From DSOI01 sp041394885 (GTDB lineage Bacteria > Acidobacteriota > Terriglobia > Bryobacterales > Bryobacteraceae), in assembly GCA_041394885.1 (NCBI GenBank), contig JAWKHI010000043.1, positions 4,862 to 68,861 on the forward strand: a stretch of DNA of 64,000 nucleotides. Reading direction: 5' to 3'. The notes under the pieces were generated by a model that saw only the letters and a list, made by a program, of their open reading frames with translations, was not told the DNA's origin and ran no database searches. Below, piece after piece: positions 55,457 to 63,260 of this stretch (positions are counted from its first letter, which is position 1; every line of letters starts with the position of its first letter). A program made the position numbers and the translations under genes.

Positions 55457-56383
55457 GTGATGCCTGACGCGTGGGCCGAGTGGCTGCAGAATCCGTTAAC
55501 GGGCAAGGCGATATCGACGCTGGCCGGACTGGCGGTGATCTTTCTGGTGGCGCGCCTGCTGTTGAAGTCCGTCACGAGCTACGTAGCGGATTCCGACGCG
55601 CGCTATACGGCACGAAAAGCGATCACGTTTCTGGGCTGGCTGGCCGCCGCGGCGCTGATCGCCAGCACGTTCAGTGACCGGTTGACGGGTTTCACGGTTG
55701 CTTTTGGCGTGGCCGGCGCCGGGATCGCGTTCGCGCTGCAGGAGGTGATTGCGAGCGTGGCGGGCTGGGTGGCGATTTCATTCGGAAACTACTATCGCGC
55801 GGGGGATCGGGTGCAGGTTGGCGGCATCCGCGGCGATGTGATCGACGTGAGCCTGCTGCGCACCACGGTGATGGAATTGGGTGATTGGGTGAAGGGCGAT
55901 CTGTACAACGGGCGCATCGTCCGTGTGACCAACAGCTTCGTATTCAAGGAGCCGGTGTTCAACTATTCCGCGGATTTTCCGTTCCTTTGGGATGAGATCG
56001 TGTTTCCGGTCCGATACGGGTCCGACTGGGAGTACGCGTCCCAGATGCTGCAGGGCGTGGTGGAAGAGACGGTGGGCGATTACGCGCGGCGCTCGCGGGA
56101 GGCATGGGAGACGGTGACGCGCAAATACAAAATTGAGCAAGCGCGCATCGAGCCGATGATCACAATCCGATGCGACGAGAACTGGATCGAGTACACGCTT
56201 CGGTATGTAGTGGACTACCGGCGCCGGCGGATCACCAAAGATCAGCTCTTCCGGCGGATCCTCACCGCGGTGGACGAGTCAAAGGGACGCGTTCAGATCG
56301 CCACCGCCGGCTTCGAAGTGCTTTCCGCACCCGGGCTGGAGGTTCGGGTGCGGCGTGACGTGGAACCGGAAGCCGGGACCTGA
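55457..56383 (+). CDS. mechanosensitive ion channel, MscS family
   Basis: A 308-residue protein with about three membrane helices; the pore helix is FGVAGAGIAFALQEVIASVAGWV, followed by the MscS beta domain GDRVQVGGIRGDVIDVSLLRTTV with NSFVFKEPVFNYS. The C-terminal cytosolic part is alpha/beta. It releases small solutes under osmotic downshock. A GTG at 55457 and an ATG at 55460 are both possible starts. Its last 91 bp overlap the antisense end of the ATP-grasp gene. Confidence 0.92.
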   Translation: MMPDAWAEWLQNPLTGKAISTLAGLAVIFLVARLLLKSVTSYVADSDARYTARKAITFLGWLAAAALIASTFSDRLTGFTVAFGVAGAGIAFALQEVIASVAGWVAISFGNYYRAGDRVQVGGIRGDVIDVSLLRTTVMELGDWVKGDLYNGRIVRVTNSFVFKEPVFNYSADFPFLWDEIVFPVRYGSDWEYASQMLQGVVEETVGDYARRSREAWETVTRKYKIEQARIEPMITIRCDENWIEYTLRYVVDYRRRRITKDQLFRRILTAVDESKGRVQIATAGFEVLSAPGLEVRVRRDVEPEAGT

Positions 56384-57816
56384 GGCCACGCCCGGTACCA
56401 CGCGCCGATGGCGAACGCCGCGGCCCATTGGCGTGCGAGGGCGCGGTAGGCATCGGGCAGCGAGACTGAGGGGTCATAGATGTGGCCCGGCTCGGCGGCG
56501 ACGCCGTTCAATTCCAGTACGCGAAAGCGGCCCTGCTGTAAGTGCAGCTCGGATTCGGCTCGGACATCGAATCGCCCGAGGTGGAAGCCAGGATGGCGGC
56601 GCGCGATTCGATCGACGGCCGCTTCGAGTTGTGGCGTGACGAGACTGCGCCGGTCGACGAAGACGGCGCCCCGGCAGTGCGACCCGATCTCAACCAGCGG
56701 GACACTTTCGCCCTCGGCGGGAACGGTATCGAAATCCCGGGCACACTCGCGGCGATAGGTGTCGTAGAGACAGACGGCACGCGAGTCACGCAGAACCAAC
56801 TCACCGATGGAGGCCAAGCCATCGCCGGTGACGGAGGGGAACGTCTTCTCGACTATGGAGACCACGCACCCGCGCGGCTGGTGGGGATGGCGGATATAGA
56901 ACAGCCCAAACTCGAGACCGCCGGCGTACTGCTGGAGTATGCGGTCCACGTCACGGGTTTGCTCGAGCGCGGCTTGCAGTTCGTGCGTGTTGCGCAGGAT
57001 CCGGACGCCGCGGCCCCGCTCGCCGCGATCGGGTTTGAGTACGACCGGAAATTGGACGGACGCTGGGGGACAGGCATCCCCGGCGGGCACGACGGCGAAG
57101 GCGGGGACCACACCGTCGCCGTGATCGAGGTGGCGCAGAATGGCGGATTTCGATTCTCCGGTGAGACCGCCGCCGGGTATGCCGGGATTGGCAAGCATGA
57201 ACACGGTGGCCGAGCGTTGCCGGATGGCGAGCCACACCAGATACGGAACTAACGGAAGATAGGCGAGCCAGACGGGCCAGAACTCCCATCGCCATAGCCG
57301 CTGGAGCTTGCCCCAACGGCTTTTGAGGAATACGCGCAAAACGGACACGCTCCGGCTTTGGACACACCCCGAGTTCCGCGACGCTTGGAGCCGCGCCGGA
57401 GCGGCCTTTGCGCTTTTGAGGATCACACGCAAAACGGACTCGCTCCGGCTTTGGATACACGCCGAGTTCCGCGACGCTTGGAGCCGCGCCGGAGCGGCCT
57501 TTGCGCTTTTGAGGATCACGCGCAAAACGGACTCGCTCCGGCTTTGGATACACGCCGAGTTCCGCCACGTTTGGAGCCGCGCCGAAGCGGCCTTTGCGCT
57601 TTTGAGGAAACGCAAAACGGACTCGCTCCGGCTTTGGATACACGCCGAGTTCCGCGACGCTTGGAGCCGCGCCGGAGCGGCCTTTGCGCTTTTGAGGATC
57701 ACGCGCAAAACGGACTCGCTCCGGCTTTGGATACACGCCGAGTTCCGCGATGTTTGGAGCCGCGCCGGACGGCCTTGCGCAGATACGCAAAACGGACTGC
57801 CCGGCTTTGGATACAC
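56293..57816 (-). CDS. ATP-grasp domain, C-terminal part of a DedA/ATP-grasp fusion
   Basis: About 340 meaningful residues from 57300 downwards: membrane-like FWPVWLAYLPLVPYLVWLAI, then an ATP-grasp fold: FPVVLKPDRGERGRGVRIL (nucleotide-binding loop), LEFGLFYIRHP, VEKTFPSVTGDGLASIGEL, HLGRFDVRA and RVLELNGVAAEPGHIYDP with the metal-binding Glu and Asn. The upstream part of the frame is repeat sequence. The domain belongs with the DedA domain encoded upstream (same phase before and after the repeats) but the frame is broken in degenerate repeat units. It overlaps the MscS gene by 91 bp in antisense. Confidence 0.75.
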   Translation of the reverse strand: MYPKPGSPFCVSAQGRPARLQTSRNSACIQSRSESVLRVILKSAKAAPARLQASRNSACIQSRSESVLRFLKSAKAASARLQTWRNSACIQSRSESVLRVILKSAKAAPARLQASRNSACIQSRSESVLRVILKSAKAAPARLQASRNSGCVQSRSVSVLRVFLKSRWGKLQRLWRWEFWPVWLAYLPLVPYLVWLAIRQRSATVFMLANPGIPGGGLTGESKSAILRHLDHGDGVVPAFAVVPAGDACPPASVQFPVVLKPDRGERGRGVRILRNTHELQAALEQTRDVDRILQQYAGGLEFGLFYIRHPHQPRGCVVSIVEKTFPSVTGDGLASIGELVLRDSRAVCLYDTYRRECARDFDTVPAEGESVPLVEIGSHCRGAVFVDRRSLVTPQLEAAVDRIARRHPGFHLGRFDVRAESELHLQQGRFRVLELNGVAAEPGHIYDPSVSLPDAYRALARQWAAAFAIGAWYRAWPQVPASGSTSRRTRTSSPGAESTSKPAVAI

Positions 57817-58465
57817 GCCGAGTTCCGCGATGCCGCGAGCGGCCTTTGCGCTTTTGAGATCGAAGCGCCGTTGCGCTTTTGAGGAATACGCGCAAAACGG
57901 ACTCGCTCCGGCTTTGGATACACGCCGAGTTCCGCGATGTTTGGAGCCGCGCCGGAGCGGCCTTTGCGCTTCTCCAGCGGGCCGGCTTGGCGAGCAGCCA
58001 CCGAAGTACGAATAGCGACAAGGCGGCCGCGGCGAGCAGACCGGGGGCGCGGCGGCCTACCGATGCGGAAAGGCCCACCAGCAGTGGGGTCCACAGAGCT
58101 GCAGCGAGGAAGAAGTAGGCGAGGAACCGGGAGAACGGAACGCGCAAGGCGCCGGCTGCCACGTAGACCGGGAGGCGCATACCTGGGAGAAAGCGGCTTA
58201 GCAGTACGGCAGCCAGTCCACGGCGGCGGAGGAAGTCAGACGCAGCGGCAACGCGTCCGGGTCCGGCAACGCGATCGAGGACAGGCCGGGCGGCGAACCT
58301 TCCGAGCAGGAACAATCCCGCGTCACCGGCGGTGATTCCGGCCATGCACGCAAAGACGGCCGGCGCGAGATCGAGATCGTGGTTGGCGACCGCGATTCCC
58401 GCGGCGACACAAGCCAAATCTTCACTAACCAGCGTGGCCGCGGCCAAAGAGAAGAGAAGCCACAT
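56951..58465 (-). CDS. DedA family membrane protein, N-terminal part of the DedA/ATP-grasp fusion
   Basis: Residues 1 to about 165 are a DedA/SNARE-associated protein: DLACVAAGIAVANHDLDLAP, GDAGLFLLGRF, FLRRRGLAAVLLSRFLPGMR and VYVAAGALRVPFSRF, the conserved R/G-rich region of the family, which includes undecaprenyl-phosphate and phospholipid flippases. From about 57970 the frame enters the 93-bp repeats in the phase SAKAAPARLQTSRNSACIQ, then a degenerate unit shifts it by one base and the rest is not meaningful until its stop. Intact repeats would carry the frame into the ATP-grasp domain. The ATG follows the NRDE stop by 1 bp. Confidence 0.75.
   Translation of the reverse strand: MWLLFSLAAATLVSEDLACVAAGIAVANHDLDLAPAVFACMAGITAGDAGLFLLGRFAARPVLDRVAGPGRVAAASDFLRRRGLAAVLLSRFLPGMRLPVYVAAGALRVPFSRFLAYFFLAAALWTPLLVGLSASVGRRAPGLLAAAALSLFVLRWLLAKPARWRSAKAAPARLQTSRNSACIQSRSESVLRVFLKSATALRSQKRKGRSRHRGTRRVSKAGQSVLRICARPSGAAPNIAELGVYPKPERVRFARDPQKRKGRSGAAPSVAELGVYPKPERVRFAFPQKRKGRFGAAPNVAELGVYPKPERVRFARDPQKRKGRSGAAPSVAELGVYPKPERVRFACDPQKRKGRSGAAPSVAELGVCPKPERVRFARIPQKPLGQAPAAMAMGVLARLARLSSVSSVSGVARHPATLGHRVHACQSRHTRRRSHRRIEIRHSAPPRSRRRCGPRLRRRARRGCLSPSVRPISGRTQTRSRRAGPRRPDPAQHARTASRARANP
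57321..57970. repeat. 93-bp hairpin repeat array, seven units, inside the DedA/ATP-grasp gene
   Basis: The landmark GAGTTCCGC recurs at 57371, 57464, 57557, 57647, 57740, 57820 and 57927: spacing 93, 93, 90, 93, 80 and 107 bp. A complete unit carries two inverted-repeat pairs, GCGCAAA with TTTGCGC outside and CGCTCCGG with CCGGAGCG inside, around a loop of about 40 bases. 93 bp is 31 codons, and several frames are free of stops, so it can sit in a coding sequence. The last two spacings sum to 187 (one base more than 186), which accounts for the frame break. Confidence 0.9.
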
Positions 58466-58466
58466 G

Positions 58467-59183
58467 TCAGGCAGCCCGCAGCAACGAGTAAGTTACACCG
58501 GGTTCCCAGGCGCACGCGGAGCCTGGCGCATAAAAGAAGCGGATATCGTTCGCGTCGACGTGGATCCAACTGAAACTTACGGTGGCAGACGCGTCGCGAT
58601 GCATGCATGGGGAGAGAGCCCGGCGCTCTCCACCCCGGGCGCGCGCATGGGACTGATGAAATCGAAATAGACCATCGGGGCCGCCGGCGCGGCGGGCGAA
58701 TTCGCGAGTTCTGCATTCACGGGCGCGATCCGGAGCGAAGGAACTGGACGTCAACGGGAGGCAGGAATCGCCGTCGGTGAGCAACCGCGGCTGGACACCA
58801 TCCCAAACGATCACGAAGGCGGGACGGCCGGCTTCGAGCATCGCGACGGTGCAGGGAGCGTAGCCGTTCCAATAGATGTGAGAGGCGCGGCGGGCGGCGT
58901 CCAAAACAGACCCGGCGGTGGCCAACTCGAGAGTCAGCAGCCCGCGGCTGCATTGGCCGGGCGGGGGTGAGCCATCGCCGTTGACCAACACCGTGGCGAC
59001 GCCAAATTCGTTGACGGCGATCCAGGACCCGCCGGAGGCGGGATCGACGGGGGCGACCACGCGAACACCGTGGCGCACGAACTCAGCGGGAGGATGGGCC
59101 GGATCTCGCGCCAGCTTTTCGTCGCGGTTACAGAGCAGGTGATAGCCGCCGGGTTCGTGCAGCCAAGTTACGGTACACATCAC
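58467..59183 (-). CDS. NRDE family protein (TANGO2-like)
   Basis: A 238-residue protein with the C-N-R-D-E motif that names the family at residues 18-22 and the typical MCTVTW start, whose Cys3 could become an N-terminal nucleophile. GGSWIAVNEFGVATVLVN is a further family block. TANGO2-like proteins have been linked to heme or lipid handling in eukaryotes; the bacterial role is unclear. It overlaps the DinB-like gene by 4 bp and is followed at once by the DedA gene. Confidence 0.85.
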   Translation of the reverse strand: MMCTVTWLHEPGGYHLLCNRDEKLARDPAHPPAEFVRHGVRVVAPVDPASGGSWIAVNEFGVATVLVNGDGSPPPGQCSRGLLTLELATAGSVLDAARRASHIYWNGYAPCTVAMLEAGRPAFVIVWDGVQPRLLTDGDSCLPLTSSSFAPDRARECRTREFARRAGGPDGLFRFHQSHARARGGERRALSPCMHRDASATVSFSWIHVDANDIRFFYAPGSACAWEPGVTYSLLRAA

Positions 59184-59725
59184 GCCGCCTCACTCGCGGC
59201 CGGCTGCCGCGCGCGCCAGGCGAGAGTGGAAGGCGCGACGCCAAAGCCCGGGTCTGCGGGGATGCCCCAGGCATCGAGCGCGACGGCGACGAGCGCAAAG
59301 TGATGCACGGTGTGGCTGCTCAGCGCCATCCACTCGCGGCGGGCGGAGGAGGCCACGTAAGCGTTGCATTCGGGGAGGCCGAGACCTTCGGTATCTTCCA
59401 GGCGAACTTGCAGCGGCGAATCGGACGGATAGAGCGCCGACGCGTCCAAGCGCGCGAGTAAGTTCTCGATGGCGGCGACTCCGGCCAATCGCCGTATTTC
59501 GACATCGCGATTGCGGGCGCGCGCGTCATAGTCGATCGATCCACGGGCGAGGCCATCAAGGAAGCATTCGTAGAACTCGATGATGTGGCGCATCTGGGGC
59601 CCGATGCGATGCGGGCAGCGGGGCCCGGGCGCATCGCGGTACTGGCGGTCATCGATCCGCAGGAGAAGGTCGAGCGCTTGCGAGAGCCAGTAGCGGTTGA
59701 GTTGAAGCAAAGGGTCAGTCCGCAC
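59180..59725 (-). CDS. DinB-like four-helix protein
   Basis: A 181-residue helical protein. IGPQMRHIIEFYECFLDGL supplies a metal-binding histidine pattern, and SSHTVHHFALVAVALDAWG near residue 135 the second pair, as in DinB/YfiT-like metal-binding four-helix proteins. It is the first gene of a three-gene operon with NRDE and DedA proteins. Members of this family include thiol transferases; no substrate can be named. Confidence 0.75.
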   Translation of the reverse strand: MRTDPLLQLNRYWLSQALDLLLRIDDRQYRDAPGPRCPHRIGPQMRHIIEFYECFLDGLARGSIDYDARARNRDVEIRRLAGVAAIENLLARLDASALYPSDSPLQVRLEDTEGLGLPECNAYVASSARREWMALSSHTVHHFALVAVALDAWGIPADPGFGVAPSTLAWRARQPAASEAA

Positions 59726-59784
59726 GCCGGTAGATCCGTCACGGCGGCGAAACTATTCCCGGAATAAATCGGAACCCGGCGCGG

Positions 59785-60612
59785 ATGTCAGGGTCGATGA
59801 CAACCGGGAAGGCATCGACGCTGGCGGGAGCAGCCTTTGCGCTTCGGCGGCACTGGCCGGAGTACCTGATGGAAGCGGCAGGTCTGGGGCTGTTCATGGT
59901 GGCGGCGTGCCTGACGACGGTGGCGCTGGAGCATCCTTCGTCACCGGTGCGTGCAGCGTTCCCGGATGAGTTGGCGCGGCGGGCGGCGGCCGGAGCCGCG
60001 ATGGGATTGACGGCGGTGGCGCTCATCAGCAGCCCGTGGGGACAACGGTCCGGCGCGCATATGAATCCTGGGGTGACGCTCGCTTTCTGGACGCTCGGCA
60101 AGATCGACACCGCGGATGCACTTTTCTACGCGTTGTTCCAGTTTGCCGGCGGCATCGCGGGCGTGGCGGCAGCGGCGCGGCTGATGGGCGGCGCGGTGGG
60201 TCATCCTTCGGTGAACTATGCGGTAACTGCGCCAGGGGCAGCCGGAACAGCGGTGGCGTGGGTGGCCGAGTTGGCGCTTTCGTTCGGGCTGCTGCTGGCT
60301 GTGCTCGCGACGTCGAACTCGCGGGCAGCCCGCTGGACGCCTTACATCGCGGGCGCGCTGCTGGCGGTCTACATCACGGCGGAGGCGCCGCTTTCGGGAA
60401 TGAGCATCAATCCGGCGCGGACGTACGGATCGGCGTATGTGGCCGGGCAGTTCCCCTCCCTTTGGATCTATTTCACGGCGCCGCCACTGGGCATGCTGCT
60501 GGCGGCCCGCGCCTACCGGGCGCGCCGGGGGCTGGCGGGCGTCTACTGCGCGAAGCTGCATCATCACAACCGACGGCGGTGTATCTTTCGTTGCAACTAT
60601 GGGGCGTTGTAA
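59785..60612 (+). CDS. aquaporin family channel (MIP) with NPG first motif
   Basis: A 275-residue protein with six membrane helices. The first pore half-helix reads H-M-N-P-G-V-T instead of NPA, the second S-I-N-P-A-R-T-Y-G; NPG in the first loop is known from several bacterial and NIP-like aquaporins and may widen specificity to small solutes. The last about 20 residues are basic and Cys/His-rich and overlap the first of the four TGTAACTA-type boxes, so the true stop might lie there by accident of the frame. Confidence 0.9.
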   Translation: MSGSMTTGKASTLAGAAFALRRHWPEYLMEAAGLGLFMVAACLTTVALEHPSSPVRAAFPDELARRAAAGAAMGLTAVALISSPWGQRSGAHMNPGVTLAFWTLGKIDTADALFYALFQFAGGIAGVAAAARLMGGAVGHPSVNYAVTAPGAAGTAVAWVAELALSFGLLLAVLATSNSRAARWTPYIAGALLAVYITAEAPLSGMSINPARTYGSAYVAGQFPSLWIYFTAPPLGMLLAARAYRARRGLAGVYCAKLHHHNRRRCIFRCNYGAL

Positions 60613-60645
60613 CTACGGGCATTGTAACTATAGAGATATGTAACT
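60591..60645. repeat. four 15-16-bp spaced TGTAACTA-like direct repeats
   Basis: TTGCAACTA at 60591, TTGTAACTA at 60607, TTGTAACTA at 60622 and ATGTAACTG at 60638: spacings 16, 15 and 16 bp, about 1.5 turns of the helix each. They lie between the aquaporin end and the GMC oxidoreductase start (60687), i.e. in the promoter region of the latter, and look like an operator array for a transcription factor or alternative sigma factor. No protein is known to bind it. Confidence 0.7.
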
Positions 60646-60686
60646 GGCGGGGCGCTTGCGATTATTTCGAAAACAAGGAAACACAT

Positions 60687-62249
60687 ATGGACCACTATGA
60701 TGTGATCATCATCGGCACCGGAGCCGGCGGGGGCACGTTGGCTGCCAAACTGGCGCCGTCGGGCAAACGAATCCTGCTCATCGAGCGGGGTGACTACGTG
60801 CCGCGCGAAAAAGACAACTGGAATCCGCGCGCGGTGAACGTGGAGGGGCTGTATCAGACCAAGGAGGTCTGGCGCGACCGTGAGGGGAAGGATTTGCACC
60901 CGCATACGAACTATTGCGTGGGCGGCAACACGAAGTTCTACGGCGCGGCGTTGTTCCGCCTGCGGGAGCGCGACTTCGAGCAGGTGCGGCATCACGGAGG
61001 AGTGTCTCCAGCGTGGCCGTTGCGGTATGGCGATCTGGAACCTTACTATACGCAAGCCGAGAAGATGTACCACGTACACGGGCGGCGTGGTGAGGATCCG
61101 ACCGAGCCAGCGGCGCAATGCCCCTACCCGCACGAGGCGGTGAGCCACGAGCCGCGGATGCAGCAGTTGAGCGAAGACTTCACACGGCTGGGGCTGCGTC
61201 CGTTCCACACCCCGCTCGGCGTGATGTTGAACGAACGGGACCGGCACGCGAGCCGGTGCATCCGATGCGCGACGTGCGACGGTTTTCCTTGTCTGGTCTC
61301 GGCCAAGGCGGATGCGCAGGTGTTGGGAGTAGACGCGGCGCTCGAGTACGCCAACGTCACTCTCATGACCGGCACGAGGGTGGAGAGGCTGGAGACGAAC
61401 GCGACCGGCTCCGCGATCACGAAGGTGGTGACGGCGCGAAGCGGAGAGCGGGAGGAGTTTCAGGCGGACATCGTGGTGGCGGCGTGTGGCGCGATCAACT
61501 CGGCGGCGCTGCTTCTGCGATCGGCAAACGGGGCTCATCGGGGCGGGCTGGCGAACGGGTCCGGCGTAGTGGGGCGGCACTACATGGGCCATACCAACTC
61601 CGTGCTGATGGCGATATCGAAGTGTCCGAACCCGACGGTGTTTCAGAAGACACTTTCTGTGAACGACTTCTATTTCGGCGACGGCGAATTCGACTATCCG
61701 ATGGGGCACATCTCCTTTGTGGGAAAGCTGGACGGGGAGACACTCAAAGCGGGCGCACCGGCCATCGCGCCGGGCTTCACGCTGGACCTGATGGCGAATC
61801 ATTCGCTGGACTTCTGGTTGACGTCGGAGGATTTGCCGGACCCGGACAATCGCGTAACGCTCGACCGCGACGGCAACATCGTACTCAACTACCAGCCGAA
61901 CAACGAGGAGGGGCACAAACGGCTGATCGCAAAGCTGAAGCACCTGATGCAGGAGCAAACGAAATGCCCCGACCACGGCCATGAGTGCCATCAGGGCTTG
62001 TTCGCGCGGAACCTTTTCGCCGGGCAGAGAATTCCCCTTGCGGGCGTTGCGCACCAGAATGGCACGATCCGGTTCGGCGACGATCCGCGCACGTCGGCAC
62101 TCGATGTCAACTGCAAGGCGCATGAGTTGGACAACCTATACGTGGTAGATGGGAGCTTCTTCCCGTCGAGCGCGGCGGTGAACCCAGCGCTGACCATCAT
62201 GGCGAATGCGCTGCGGGTGGGCGATCACCTCATCGGGCGGATGCAGTAG
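60687..62249 (+). CDS. GMC family FAD-dependent oxidoreductase
   Basis: A 520-residue flavoprotein. FAD-binding start: VIIIGTGAGGGTLAAKLA (about residues 6-23), then LIERGDYVP and CVGGNTKFYGAALFRLR. The C-terminal domain ends with VDGSFFPSSAAVNPALTIMA, typical of GMC enzymes; the catalytic His/Asn pair is expected in that region. A cysteine cluster C-I-R-C-A-T-C-D-G-F-P-C near residue 195 (C-x2-C-x2-C-x4-C) could hold an iron-sulfur or zinc site. No signal peptide. Start is the ATG at 60687. Likely sugar or polyol oxidation. Confidence 0.9.
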   Translation: MDHYDVIIIGTGAGGGTLAAKLAPSGKRILLIERGDYVPREKDNWNPRAVNVEGLYQTKEVWRDREGKDLHPHTNYCVGGNTKFYGAALFRLRERDFEQVRHHGGVSPAWPLRYGDLEPYYTQAEKMYHVHGRRGEDPTEPAAQCPYPHEAVSHEPRMQQLSEDFTRLGLRPFHTPLGVMLNERDRHASRCIRCATCDGFPCLVSAKADAQVLGVDAALEYANVTLMTGTRVERLETNATGSAITKVVTARSGEREEFQADIVVAACGAINSAALLLRSANGAHRGGLANGSGVVGRHYMGHTNSVLMAISKCPNPTVFQKTLSVNDFYFGDGEFDYPMGHISFVGKLDGETLKAGAPAIAPGFTLDLMANHSLDFWLTSEDLPDPDNRVTLDRDGNIVLNYQPNNEEGHKRLIAKLKHLMQEQTKCPDHGHECHQGLFARNLFAGQRIPLAGVAHQNGTIRFGDDPRTSALDVNCKAHELDNLYVVDGSFFPSSAAVNPALTIMANALRVGDHLIGRMQ

Positions 62250-62258
62250 GTGACTACG

Positions 62259-63260
62259 ATGAGACGCCGAATACTGCTTTGGCTAGCGCTGGCGCCGATC
62301 GGGGTTTTCGCGGGCGAGCAAAAGACGAATGGCCTCAGACTGGAGTCGATCGGGCGCACGGTTTCCGATCTGGACCGTTCGGTGGAGTTCTACACAAAGG
62401 TCCTGGACTTCGAGAAGGTTTCCGAATATGAGGCGGCGGGCGACGCGGTGGAGCATCTTTACGGGGTGTTTGGAGCGCGGGTCCGGGTGGCACGATTGCG
62501 GCTTGGAGCGGAGCATCTGGAACTGACGGAGTTCCTGGCGCCCCAGGGCCGGTCCGCGCCGGAGGACGCACGCAGCAATGACCGGTGGTTCCAGCACATT
62601 GCCATCGTGGTGAGGGACATGGATGCGGCGTATGGGCGATTGCGCCGGTGGAAGGTGCGGCACGCATCGAGCGGCCCGCAGCGGCTTCCCGAATGGAACA
62701 GGAATGCGGGCGGCATCGAAGCGTTCTATTTTCGCGATCCGGACGGGCATCCGTTGGAGGCGATCCGGTTCCCAGCCGGCAAAGGCGACCCACGGTGGCA
62801 GACGGCCGCGGGCGAGATGTTTCTGGGGATCGACCATACGGCGATCGTGGTAGCCGATACGGAAGCCAGTCTGCGCTTCTATCGCGACACGCTGGGGATG
62901 GAGGTGGCCGGGGAGAGCGAGAACTATGGGATCGAGCAGGAGCGTCTCAACAACGTATTCGGCGCGCGGCTCCGGATCACCGGCCTGCGCGGGGCGTCGG
63001 GGCCGGGGGTCGAGTTTCTGGAGTATCTCGCTCCGGCAACGGGGAGGCCGTTTCCGTCCGATGCGCATGTGAATGACCTCATCCATACCCATTCGAGCTT
63101 CTCGACGCCGGATGTGGCGGGGCTCGCGGACGCGCTACGGCGTGCCCGGTCTGGCTTCGTTTCCGGAGGCGCGGTGGAGTTGCCGGAAGCCGGGCTGGGG
63201 CCAGCGATCCTGGTGCGCGATCCGGATGGGCATCCGGTGCGGGCGGTGCGGCGCTTCTGA
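62259..63260 (+). CDS. secreted protein with two glyoxalase/VOC domains
   Basis: About 333 residues. Signal peptide (ILLWLALAPIGVFAG), then two VOC (glyoxalase/dioxygenase fold) domains: LESIGRTVSDLDRSVEFYTKVLDF with IVVRDMDAAY and FYFRDPDGHPLEAIRF, and IDHTAIVVADTEASLRFYRDTLGM with LVRDPDGHPVRAVRRF. Metal ligands (His, Glu) are present in both. Substrate unknown. A GTG start at 62250, directly after the GMC stop, is also possible. Confidence 0.85.
   Translation: MRRRILLWLALAPIGVFAGEQKTNGLRLESIGRTVSDLDRSVEFYTKVLDFEKVSEYEAAGDAVEHLYGVFGARVRVARLRLGAEHLELTEFLAPQGRSAPEDARSNDRWFQHIAIVVRDMDAAYGRLRRWKVRHASSGPQRLPEWNRNAGGIEAFYFRDPDGHPLEAIRFPAGKGDPRWQTAAGEMFLGIDHTAIVVADTEASLRFYRDTLGMEVAGESENYGIEQERLNNVFGARLRITGLRGASGPGVEFLEYLAPATGRPFPSDAHVNDLIHTHSSFSTPDVAGLADALRRARSGFVSGGAVELPEAGLGPAILVRDPDGHPVRAVRRF

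Noticed and set aside
57321..57970. CRISPR array
   Set aside because: The whole 93-bp unit is repeated, with no unique spacers between short repeats, and no cas genes are near.
57308..58015. Long plus-strand frames through the 93-bp array that look like repeat proteins
   Set aside because: The repeat is free of stops in several frames, so these frames are by-products. Only the minus-strand phase SAKAAPARLQ links real domains on both sides.
60036..60686. N-terminal extension of the GMC oxidoreductase frame
   Set aside because: It lies in another frame of the aquaporin gene and the FAD-binding motif starts right after the ATG at 60687.
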